NCBI GenBank assembly: GCA_963846565.1 | Contig: CAWJWL010000005.1 | Location: 372,001-436,000 of the forward strand | From: WHSW01 sp963846565 | GTDB lineage: Bacteria; Actinomycetota; Thermoleophilia; Solirubrobacterales; 70-9 | Length of the DNA stretch: 64,000 nucleotides | Direction: 5' to 3' | Notes under the pieces: generated by a model | The model's input: the letters and a program-made list of their open reading frames with translations, nothing else | Databases searched by the model: none | Told to the model about the DNA's origin: nothing | Program-made: the position numbers and the translations under genes | Shown: positions 17,520 to 24,779 of the stretch, in pieces | Layout: every line of letters begins with the position of its first letter | Position numbering within the stretch: position 1 is the first letter of the stretch

Positions 17520-18584
17520 GTGAGTGTCTGGGAACGGCTGGCCGAGCTTCCGATCAAGGTCGAGTCCTACGAGCTCACCGGTCACGACAGGGAGTTCGGC
17601 GAGTTCACCCGGCCCTCGACGCTCGTTCACCTGCACGGCGACGGCCAGGAGGGCCTTGGCGAGGACGTCGTCTACGTGGACCTCGACCACTTCGCCCACC
17701 GCGACGCCGGGCCAGTCCACGATCTGACCGGCCCGAAGACGCTTGGCGAGTTCTGCGCGCTCGCCGGCGAGCTCGACCTGTTCCAGGCAGCGAAGCCCGA
17801 ATACGAGGCCTCGCTGCTCTATCGCCGCTGGGCCTACGAGTCGGCAGCGCTCGACCTGGCGCTGCGCCAGAACGGCCTCGCGCTCTGGGAAGCCGTGGAG
17901 CGTGATCCGAAGCCCCTTCGCTTCGTCTGCTCGACGCGGCTGAGCACCTGGGGAGAAGACGAGTCGGTCTCGGACACCACGCCGATCAGCAAGCGCCTCG
18001 AGCGCTACCCCGGGCTCGAGTTCAAGCTCGACCCCGAGAACGACTGGACGCCGGAGCTGATCGAGGAGATCAAGTCGCTGGCCACGGTCCGCGTGCTCGA
18101 CCTGAAGGGCATGTACGTGGGCACCCCGGTCGATGTCGACACCGATCCCGAGCTCTACCGAGCCGTCGCCGAGGCCTTCCCCGAGGCGTACCTGGAGGAC
18201 CCGGATATCAACGAGGAGACCGAGCCGGTGCTCGAGCCGCACGCGGACAGGGTCACCTGGGACGCGCCGCTGCACTCGCTCGCCGACGTCGAGGAGCGGG
18301 CCCGGAAGGCGATCAACTCGAAGCCCTCCCGCTTCGGCTCGCTCCAGGAGCTGCTCTCGATCTACGAGTACTGCGCTCGCGAGGGAGTCGCGATCTACGG
18401 CGGCGGGCAAGGGGAAGTCGAGTGCGGCCGCGGCCAGATCCAGTACCTGGCCTCGCTGTTTCACCCGGATACGCCCAACGACACGGCGCCCGCGGGCTTC
18501 AACGATCCCGCGGTACCGGCGGGGATGCCGTCGAGCCCGATGGAACCGCAGCCGAGCCAAATCGGCTTCCGGTGGGCCGAGTAA
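17520..18584 (+). CDS. Enolase-superfamily-like protein
   Basis: A protein of about 354 residues with the layout of the enolase superfamily. An N-terminal capping segment comes first, then barrel strands with 'VRVLDLKGMYVG', 'EAYLEDPDINEE', 'VTWDAPLHSLADVEE' and 'AINSKPSRFGSLQELL', and an end section 'GVAIYGGGQGEVECGRGQ'. The Asp, Glu, Asp and Lys residues occupy positions expected of metal ligands and acid/base residues, but I cannot assign a subfamily. GTG at 17520 or TTG at 17511 could start it, and neither has a strong ribosome binding site. It is followed within 10 nt by ferritin. Confidence 0.6.
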   Translation: MSVWERLAELPIKVESYELTGHDREFGEFTRPSTLVHLHGDGQEGLGEDVVYVDLDHFAHRDAGPVHDLTGPKTLGEFCALAGELDLFQAAKPEYEASLLYRRWAYESAALDLALRQNGLALWEAVERDPKPLRFVCSTRLSTWGEDESVSDTTPISKRLERYPGLEFKLDPENDWTPELIEEIKSLATVRVLDLKGMYVGTPVDVDTDPELYRAVAEAFPEAYLEDPDINEETEPVLEPHADRVTWDAPLHSLADVEERARKAINSKPSRFGSLQELLSIYEYCAREGVAIYGGGQGEVECGRGQIQYLASLFHPDTPNDTAPAGFNDPAVPAGMPSSPMEPQPSQIGFRWAE

Positions 18585-18594
18585 TCTGGCGCCC

Positions 18595-19139
18595 ATGCCG
18601 CCGAGAAGAAGAACAAGTCGTTCCCCGACGCCCTGAACGCGCAGATCGCGAACGAGTTCGGCGCCTCGATGCAGTACATCGGCGCCGCCGTCTACTACGA
18701 CGCCGAGACCCTCCCGCGGCTGGCCTCCTTCTTCTACCGCCAGGCCGAAGAGGAGCAGACGCACGCGATGATGATGATCCAGTACCTGCTCGACGTCGAC
18801 GAGGAGGTGCGGATCCCGGACATCAAGGGCCAGAAGACGCGCTTCGACGACGGCGTCTCCCCGGTGCGGATGGCGCTCGAGCAGGAGCGACGCGTCGGTG
18901 AGGAGATCTACGCGCTGTTCGAGCTCGCCCGCGAGACCAAGGACTACCGGGCCGAACAGTTCATGCAGTGGTTCGTCAAGGAGCAGGTCGAGGAGGTCGC
19001 GCTCATGCAGGACCTGCTGAACGTGGTCGAACGCTCCGCCGACAACCTGCTCCTCGTCGAGGACTACATCGCCCGCGAGTCGCTCGGCGAAGAGGGCGAC
19101 GACCCCACAGCACCCCCGCCCGCCGGGGCCGGCCGCTAG
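18595..19139 (+). CDS. Ferritin-like iron-storage protein (frameshift at start)
   Basis: The conserved four-helix ferritin starts with 'AEKKNKSFPDALNAQIANEF' and continues 'EEEQTHAMMMIQYL', where the Glu residues of the ferroxidase centre are visible, to about 178 residues. The natural ATG at 18595 is one base out of frame with this helix, and no other start codon lies between the upstream TAA and helix A. The downstream ATG at 18669 would delete helix A, including the ligand Glu in 'NEF'. The simplest reading is a missing base at 18597-18600. Function: oxidation and storage of Fe(II). Confidence 0.78.
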
Positions 19140-19201
19140 GCGGCCTGAGCGCACCGCTCTCAGCGTCGGCTGCCTCGTCGCCTACTTCTCAAGAAACGCG
19201 A

Positions 19202-19227
19202 GCGGGCCGGCGCTGTCGCCGGCCCGC
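19202..19227. terminator. Bidirectional hairpin between convergent genes
   Basis: A perfect 11-bp stem (GCGGGCCGGCG / CGCCGGCCCGC) with a CTGT loop lies between the ferritin stop (19139) and the M28 peptidase stop (19251). Its position and symmetry suit a terminator for both convergent genes. No U-tract follows on the plus strand; the minus strand has a weak GTTTCTT. Confidence 0.65.
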
Positions 19228-19250
19228 CATTCGCGCGTACGCCCGACCGC

Positions 19251-20900
19251 CTAGCGCTCGGTGCGCTCCGGTCCCTTGAACTTCAGCCGATACGGCTTCA
19301 GATGCTTGCGCGCCGTCGTCACCTCGACGCCGAGCGGGTTCTTGTTCGCCGCCAGATGCCAGGTGGCGTGCGTCGCCGCGTCCGCCATCGGATCGAGCGA
19401 GACCGTCCCGTTCCCGTCCAGGGCCGGAAGGCCGGGCGGGAAGTTCGTGACCGTGTCGAACGTGTCGCAGGCCTCGTGGTAGCAGGGGTCGAGCTGCTCG
19501 CCGGCGAGCCCGCCGAAGAGCGCCACCTGCTCGGGGGTCTTCGGGTCCTCGGCCCCGCTGAACAGGCCGCCGGCCGGGATCCCCTGCGCAATGAAGGGAC
19601 CGTAGTCCGAGCGTCCGTCGAACGCCGTCGCCTGCGTCGGCAGGTCGACCGCGTCGAAGTAGTCGAGGAAGACCTCCTCGATCACGTCCGAACCCGGAGG
19701 GGCGCCGCCGGGCGGCGGGGGCGTCTCATCCGTGTTCCCGTCGTAGACGAGGCGGGCGAAGTTCGGCGACGCCAGCATGTCGAAGTTGAGGTTGGCGAGG
19801 ATGTCCGCACGCTCGCCCGCCGTCAACTGCGCCACATACTGGCTCGAGCCGATCAGCCCGGCCTCCTCCGCGCCCCAGAAGGCGAAGCGGAGCTGGTTGC
19901 GAGGCTTCATCCGAAGCTCGCTGATCTCCTCCGCCATCTCGATCAGCGTCGCGACGCCGGAGCCGTTGTCGTTGATCCCCGGGCCCGCCGGTACCGAGTC
20001 CAGATGGGCACCGACGACGACGACCTCTTCCGGGTCCCCGCTCTGGCTGTCGGCGGTGACGTTGTACTGGACGCGCGGCGAGGTGGTCGCGTCGACCTTC
20101 AGGCGCACCGTCGGGTTGTCCCCGGCGATGAACGCCTGATACAGCTCCTCGCCGACCGCGAACGAAGCGCCCACGGCGGGAATGCCGAGGTACGGCGTCG
20201 CGGTGCGGAAGATCACGTTCGAGCGACCAGGAGCCGCCTGCCCCTCGTTGAACAGGATCACGCCGACCGCACCGGCGTCCTTCGCGTTGTCGAGCTTCTG
20301 CACGAACGGACAGGTACCGCGCTGGATCAGCGAGATCGCACCCGCGGTCGTGGCGGGGAAGTCCGCCGGCTCGCAGCCGCTGTTGGAGCTATCGGCCGTC
20401 GGGCCCGGCGGGATCACGATGTCGGTGGTCGGCACGACCGGCGCGGTGACGTCACCGGAGCCCGAGAACTCGAAGGTGATGAAGTCGACCGCCGGGTTGT
20501 CGTCATCGGCCGGGCCGCCGGGCACATACGTCTTCGGAGTCGGGGTCACCAGCTCCATCACCGGCGGCGCGTTCTCCTCCCAGGTCGGGAAGTCGAAGGG
20601 CTCACGGCTGACGTCGTAGCCGGCCTTGCGCAGCCGCTTCGACACGTAGGCGACGGACGCCTCGTAGCCAACCGTGCCCGCGGCGCGATTGCCCTGGTGG
20701 GCGTTGGCGAGCGCCTGCAGCTTCTCCATGTGCTGGAGGATGCCGTCGAGCGTCACCGCCTTGCGAAGCTTCTTCGTCTCGTTGATCGAGCTGTGGCCGT
20801 GGCCATGCCCGTTTCCCTTTCCGGGCTTGGCGCTCGCGGTCGCGCCGGCAAGCAGCATCGACAGCGCGACGCCGACCAAGGCAAGGTGCCTGATCCTCAT
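19251..20900 (-). CDS. Secreted M28 aminopeptidase with PA domain
   Basis: A 549-residue exported metallopeptidase. After a signal peptide and a His/Gly-rich linker ('GKGNGHGHGHSS'), a protease-associated domain carries 'GAISLIQRGTCPFVQKLDNA'. The peptidase domain shows the zinc ligands of family M28: His/Asp in 'GAHLDSVPAGPGINDNGSG', the catalytic Glu pair in 'FWGAEEAGLIGS', Asp in 'LNFDMLASPN', and His in 'CYHEACDTFD'. It should remove N-terminal residues from peptides outside the cell. An AGAGGAG ribosome binding site precedes the ATG. Confidence 0.92.
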   Translation of the reverse strand: MRIRHLALVGVALSMLLAGATASAKPGKGNGHGHGHSSINETKKLRKAVTLDGILQHMEKLQALANAHQGNRAAGTVGYEASVAYVSKRLRKAGYDVSREPFDFPTWEENAPPVMELVTPTPKTYVPGGPADDDNPAVDFITFEFSGSGDVTAPVVPTTDIVIPPGPTADSSNSGCEPADFPATTAGAISLIQRGTCPFVQKLDNAKDAGAVGVILFNEGQAAPGRSNVIFRTATPYLGIPAVGASFAVGEELYQAFIAGDNPTVRLKVDATTSPRVQYNVTADSQSGDPEEVVVVGAHLDSVPAGPGINDNGSGVATLIEMAEEISELRMKPRNQLRFAFWGAEEAGLIGSSQYVAQLTAGERADILANLNFDMLASPNFARLVYDGNTDETPPPPGGAPPGSDVIEEVFLDYFDAVDLPTQATAFDGRSDYGPFIAQGIPAGGLFSGAEDPKTPEQVALFGGLAGEQLDPCYHEACDTFDTVTNFPPGLPALDGNGTVSLDPMADAATHATWHLAANKNPLGVEVTTARKHLKPYRLKFKGPERTER

Positions 20901-21177
20901 GCGTTCACTCTCCTCTTGCGCAGCGGAGGCTTCTGGCCTCCGCGCCTCTCAAACTCGGCTCTTCTGGAGCCCGTCCCCGGACCCGCGGCTGATCGCCGCA
21001 CTCCGGCGGGAGGGCGTTACCCCCGCTTCCGCAAGCGCAAACCCCGCGTCGACGTGAGTGCACCGGCCGCCGGTGCGAGGGCGCGGGACGGCACCGGCCC
21101 GGCGGCGCGGTCTGAGAGCCGGCCGACAGGGGGCCGATGCCGCTTGGGCTCAGAGCTTGTGCGATGGGTTCACTGGG

Positions 21178-21342
21178 GGGGTGTGCGCGGGTTTGACCGT
21201 TGACTTCTTCCACCGCGGTGAATCGGAAGTCGAGCCCGGGCTCGATCCTGACTGCGCCTCCTACAACTCGTTTGCGACCTTCAGCGACCCGGACGGCAAC
21301 ACGTTCCGGCTGCAGGAGATCACGGAGCGACTCCCGGGCTGA
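21178..21342 (+). pseudogene. C-terminal remnant of a VOC-family protein
   Basis: About 54 codons preserve the end of a glyoxalase/bleomycin-resistance-type protein: 'DFFHRGESEVEPGLDPDCAS', then 'YNSFATFSDPDGNTFRLQEI' and 'TERLPG'. The 'SFATFSDPDGN...LQE' ending is characteristic. Nothing upstream in any frame supplies the first two thirds of the fold, and the 120 nt before it are non-homologous. This looks like a truncated gene rather than a short functional one. Confidence 0.6.
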
Positions 21343-21441
21343 CTCCGGGACGACGGCAACATGGAGTTGTGGGGCCTCAGCGGTGAGGGCGCAAGGTTCA
21401 GGCAGCGGTCTCCGTCGTCGGTTGCAGCGCTGCGAGACGAG

Positions 21442-21660
21442 ATGACCGCGTGTACCCACCTGGATCAGGTCCGGGTCACAGAGCTCCCAACTGCTGTCAC
21501 CGGCTGCCAAGACCGCCTGAAGACCGGCGATCCCCGGGTTCACCCGCGGATCTGCCTAGACTGCGGCTACGTTGGCTGCTGTGACAGTTCACCGAACCGT
21601 CACGCCACCGAATCGGGGCATCCGATCATCCGCTCCCTCGAACCTGGGGAGGTTTGGTAG
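21442..21660 (+). CDS. UBP-type zinc-finger protein, truncated by TAG
   Basis: The 72-residue frame starts 'MTACTHLDQVRVTELPTAVT' and continues with 'CLDCGYVGCCDSSPNRHATE' and 'GHPIIRSLEPGEVW', the bacterial zf-UBP (ZnF-UBP-like) pattern. Two features look degenerate. The segment between 'RHAT' and 'GHP' is shorter than usual and lacks expected histidines. A TAG follows 'GEVW', yet the next codons in frame read 'FCYADQM', which is the normal continuation of the family. A one-base change from TGG would explain the stop. The rest of the C terminus is not recognisable. Confidence 0.6.
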   Translation: MTACTHLDQVRVTELPTAVTGCQDRLKTGDPRVHPRICLDCGYVGCCDSSPNRHATESGHPIIRSLEPGEVW

Positions 21661-21759
21661 TTCTGCTACGCGGATCAGATGGCCTCGAGATTTCGAGCGT
21701 CCGCGGCGAAACGAGGATCCCTCCGTCACCTCTCGGTGGGTAACGAGAGAGGAATCGCG

Positions 21760-22362
21760 ATGAGCGAATTCGTCTCCCGCGGCTTCACCGGGCGCCGGCG
21801 CGACCATGGCGATCGACTTCCGCCCGGCCAGTACGACGAGTCGGGCTTCCCGGTGCTGACCGCCGGGCCAACGCCCGATATTGACACCTCGGGGTGGGGA
21901 TTCAGGATCGACGGGATGGTCGCCGAGGAGGCGGAGTGGACGTGGGACCAGTTCCACGAGCTCGAGTTCGAGGAGATCCCGTGCGACATCCACTGCGTGA
22001 CGAGTTGGTCGAAGCTCGGCACCAGCTTCGGCGGCGTCTCCGTCGACCTGCTGCTCGACCGCGCCGAGCCGCTTGGGGCCTACGCGACGGCCTACAGCTA
22101 CGGCGGCTACACGACCAACCTCGCGATTGAAGACCTCACCGACCGCAAGGCGTGGGTGGTCACGGAGCACGAGGGCGAGCCGCTCGACCGCGCCCACGGC
22201 GGGCCGGCCCGTCTACTCGTCCCACACCTGTACTTCTGGAAGTCGGCGAAGTGGGCGGCCGGCTTGCGGGTAATGGACCACGACGAGCCCGGGTTCTGGG
22301 AGTCGAACGGCTACCACAACCGCGGCGACCCCTGGAAGGAGGAGCGCTATTGGACGGACTGA
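21760..22362 (+). CDS. Sulfite-oxidase-like molybdopterin oxidoreductase
   Basis: A 200-residue single molybdopterin-binding domain of the SUOX/YedY fold. 'IHCVTSWSKLGTSFGGVSVD' contains the Cys that ligates molybdenum, 'YSYGGYTTNLAIEDL' lies in the cofactor pocket, and the end 'GFWESNGYHNRGDPW' is typical of the actinobacterial subgroup. There is no Tat signal, so it is probably cytoplasmic. The ATG at 21760 has a GAGAGAGG ribosome binding site. The next gene, a flavin reductase, begins inside its 3' end, so the two probably form an electron-transfer pair. The substrate is unknown. Confidence 0.87.
   Translation: MSEFVSRGFTGRRRDHGDRLPPGQYDESGFPVLTAGPTPDIDTSGWGFRIDGMVAEEAEWTWDQFHELEFEEIPCDIHCVTSWSKLGTSFGGVSVDLLLDRAEPLGAYATAYSYGGYTTNLAIEDLTDRKAWVVTEHEGEPLDRAHGGPARLLVPHLYFWKSAKWAAGLRVMDHDEPGFWESNGYHNRGDPWKEERYWTD
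22336..22342 (+). promoter_or_regulatory. Strong Shine-Dalgarno fixing a TTG start
   Basis: AAGGAGG lies inside the molybdopterin gene, 7 nt before a TTG at 22350. It decides the start of the reductase gene, which would otherwise lack an ATG or GTG in a sensible place. Confidence 0.7.
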
Positions 22363-23084
22363 CCGAGATCGACGTCAGCCAGCGCGCTCCTGGCCGTTGG
22401 CAGATCGCGACGGTGACCTCGGCCCGCGTCGAGAGCCCGCGCGTCAAGACCTTCCGGCTCGCGCTGCCGATGTGGATGCCGTTTCTCCCGGGCCAGCATC
22501 TCGACGTCCGGCTCACGGCCCCGGACGGCTATCGCGCCCAGCGCTCTTACTCGATCGCCTCCTCACCGCTCGACGAGGGTGAGGTCGAGCTGACGATCGA
22601 TCGGCTCGAGGAGGGCGAGGTCTCCGGTTATTTCCACGACGTCGTCGTCGAGGGTGATCAGGTCGAGGTGCGCGGGCCGTTCGCCTCGTACTTCGTCTGG
22701 CGGGGTGAGGCGCCGGCGCTGCTGATCGGCGGTGGGTCGGGCGTCGTGCCGTTGATGGCGATGATGCGCCACCGCCGGCGGACAATGCCTGAGCTGGAGA
22801 TGAAGCTGATCTACTCGGCGCGGACGGTCGAGGAGCTGATCTACGCCGAGGAACTCGACGGCGATGTCACCGTCACGCTGACCCGAGAGGAGCCGGAGGG
22901 GTGGACCGGCCAGACGGGTCGCATCGACGCGGACCTCGTCGCGGGCTCGGCCGCGAACGCGCGGATCGTCTTCATCTGCGGGTCCAACGGCTTTGTCGAG
23001 GCGGCATCGTCGCTCGCGCTAGCAGCGGGCGTCGAGCCGCGGATGATCCGGACCGAGCGCTTCGGTCCGACTGGGCAGCCGTGA
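22350..23084 (+). CDS. FAD/NAD(P)-binding ferredoxin reductase-family protein
   Basis: A 244-residue flavin reductase. 'RAQRSYSIASSP' is the RxYS flavin-binding motif, 'LLIGGGSGVVPLMAMMRH' the pyridine-nucleotide loop, and 'IVFICGSNGFVEAAS' the C-terminal CG motif of the FNR family. There is no 2Fe-2S domain, so electrons would pass from NAD(P)H via FAD directly to a partner. The preceding molybdoenzyme overlaps it by 13 nt and is the obvious partner. The TTG start is supported by the strong ribosome binding site at 22336. Confidence 0.87.
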   Translation: MDGLTEIDVSQRAPGRWQIATVTSARVESPRVKTFRLALPMWMPFLPGQHLDVRLTAPDGYRAQRSYSIASSPLDEGEVELTIDRLEEGEVSGYFHDVVVEGDQVEVRGPFASYFVWRGEAPALLIGGGSGVVPLMAMMRHRRRTMPELEMKLIYSARTVEELIYAEELDGDVTVTLTREEPEGWTGQTGRIDADLVAGSAANARIVFICGSNGFVEAASSLALAAGVEPRMIRTERFGPTGQP

Positions 23085-23716
23085 CGGACCACTCGGCCAT
23101 ACACGGCCTCAAGTGCGCGGACCTGGTCGACGCGATGGGCCGGCTACATCGCCATCGCTGTCACATCCTCGATCTCGTCAGTCCGACGCCGGGCCGGGTC
23201 CTGTTTGGCCCCGCGGTGACGATCTCCTACTTCCCGACGTGCTCGGCTGCGCTGGATCCCGAGCGCTACAACCTCGCCAACCTGTTTTACGAGGCGGTTG
23301 GCGACGATCCGGAAGGCAAGGTCCTTGTGCTCGCCTCCAACGGTTACACCGACGTCTCGATGGGGGGCGGGACGAAGCTCATGCGGGTTCAGCGTCATGG
23401 TTTGGCAGGCGTGCTCACCGATGGGCGCCTGCGCGACTTCGACGAGCTCGCCGGATATGACTTTGCCGCCTACTGCGCGGGCGAGGCGACGCGATGGGGC
23501 GGGGGCGAGGTGACACCGTTTCAGGCGAACGTACCCGTGGTCTTGCGCGGGGTCGGGGTGCTGCCTGGCATGTATGTGTTCGCCGACTCCGCGGGTGCGG
23601 TCATGATCCCGCCAGGCGACTTGGAACAAGTGCTGGCCGAGGCACGCTCGATCGAAGCGGACGACGCGCGGTCCCGCGCGGAGATCGCCCGGGAGGACGG
23701 TCCGCCGACGTCCTAG
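23081..23716 (+). CDS. RraA-family protein (aldolase/decarboxylase-like)
   Basis: The 211-residue product resembles RraA/HMG-aldolase proteins: 'CADLVDAMGRL' at the N terminus, 'GRVLFGPAVTISYF', 'GGGTKLMRVQRHGLAGVLTDGRLRD' (split by the usual helix; Gly-Arg/Asp metal and pyruvate site in 'TDGRLRD'), and 'YVFADSAGAVMIPPGDLEQV'. Family members are Mg2+-dependent 4-hydroxy-4-methyl-2-oxoglutarate aldolases or regulators of RNase E. A GTG start overlaps the reductase stop by 4 nt, so it is part of the same operon, but its metabolic link to the molybdoenzyme is unclear. Confidence 0.8.
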   Translation: MTDHSAIHGLKCADLVDAMGRLHRHRCHILDLVSPTPGRVLFGPAVTISYFPTCSAALDPERYNLANLFYEAVGDDPEGKVLVLASNGYTDVSMGGGTKLMRVQRHGLAGVLTDGRLRDFDELAGYDFAAYCAGEATRWGGGEVTPFQANVPVVLRGVGVLPGMYVFADSAGAVMIPPGDLEQVLAEARSIEADDARSRAEIAREDGPPTS

Positions 23717-23781
23717 GTGGAGACGAACCTCCGAAGCCCAAGCAACCAGCGAACTCGGCTTGGACTCGCACGCTGCCAGCC

Positions 23782-23801
23782 AACCGCTTATCCAAGCGGT
23801 T
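23782..23801 (-). terminator. Hairpin downstream of tRNA-Asp
   Basis: A perfect 8-bp inverted repeat (AACCGCTT / AAGCGGTT) with a 4-nt loop lies 8 nt beyond the 3' end of tRNA-Asp on the minus strand. Position suggests transcript termination or 3'-end formation; there is no U-tract. Confidence 0.5.
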
Positions 23802-23809
23802 CCTGAGAA

Positions 23810-23883
<74 letters not shown>

Positions 23884-23966
23884 GGGAAGCACGTCGGGGC
23901 GAACTGGTCGCCCCTGACGCGAGCCGGAAGCCCGCGGCGCTGATTCTAGGGATAGGTTGCCGGGCA

Positions 23967-24779
23967 ATGCGATTGGTGTCCTACTCGTGCGGGCTCGGGC
24001 CGCGGGCCGGCGTCCTGCGCGGCGATCAGGTCGTGGACGTCGGAGCGAGCCTGCGGGAGCTGATCGGGTCGAACCGTCTCGGCGCCGTCGCCGATGCCGA
24101 CGGAGAGCCGATCCCGCTCGAGTCGATCGACCTCCTCCCCCCGATCCCCGACCCGGAGAAGATCATCGGCATCGGCCTCAACTACAAGGCGCACGCGGCC
24201 GAGGCGGGCCTGGAGCCGCCCGCGAGCCCGACGTTCTTCGCCAAGTTCCGCAACGCCCTGCGCGCGGACGGGGCCACGGTCGAGCTGCCGAAGGCCTCGC
24301 GCAAGGTCGACTACGAGGCGGAGGTCGCGTTCGTCGTCGGGCGCACCGCGAAGGACGTCGCCGAGGCGGACGCGCTCGCTCATATCGCCGGCTACACGCT
24401 GCTCAACGACCTCTCTGCCCGCGACCTCCAGTTCGCAACGCCGCAGTGGATGCCGGGCAAGGTCTTCGACGGCGCCGCTCCATGCGGCCCGGCGATCGTG
24501 ACGCCCGACGAGGCCGGGGCCCACGACGCGATCGGCATCGCGCTGGACCTGAACGGCGAGCGGATGCAGGAGTCGACCACCGCCGACCTCGTCTTCTCGA
24601 TCCCGGTGCTGGTCGCGGAGCTGTCTGCGCTGATGACGCTGGAGCCGGGCGACATCGTCGCCACAGGCACCCCGGCGGGGGTGGGCGGCGCGCGCGAGCC
24701 GCGCGTCTGGCTGAAGCCCGGCGACGAGGTCGTCGTCAGCTCGCCGCAGCTGGGGCGGTTGGTGACTCAGATCGCGTGA
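23967..24779 (+). CDS. Fumarylacetoacetate hydrolase-family protein
   Basis: The 270-residue FAH-fold protein shows 'IIGIGLNYKAHAAEAG' with the catalytic His, 'RKVDYEAEVAFVVGR' with the metal-binding Glu residues, 'TLLNDLSARDLQ' with the Asp ligand, 'GKVFDGAAPCGPAIV' and 'MTLEPGDIVATGTPAGVG'. Relatives hydrolyse or decarboxylate acylpyruvates and related 2-oxo acids with Mg2+. No aromatic-degradation gene is adjacent, so the substrate is open. The 3' end overlaps the convergent membrane-protein gene by 44 nt. Confidence 0.9.
   Translation: MRLVSYSCGLGPRAGVLRGDQVVDVGASLRELIGSNRLGAVADADGEPIPLESIDLLPPIPDPEKIIGIGLNYKAHAAEAGLEPPASPTFFAKFRNALRADGATVELPKASRKVDYEAEVAFVVGRTAKDVAEADALAHIAGYTLLNDLSARDLQFATPQWMPGKVFDGAAPCGPAIVTPDEAGAHDAIGIALDLNGERMQESTTADLVFSIPVLVAELSALMTLEPGDIVATGTPAGVGGAREPRVWLKPGDEVVVSSPQLGRLVTQIA

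Noticed and set aside
16938..19154. A 738-codon minus-strand open frame
   Set aside because: It runs antisense to the UspA, enolase-like and ferritin genes, all with recognisable motifs. No motif or ribosome binding site supports it.
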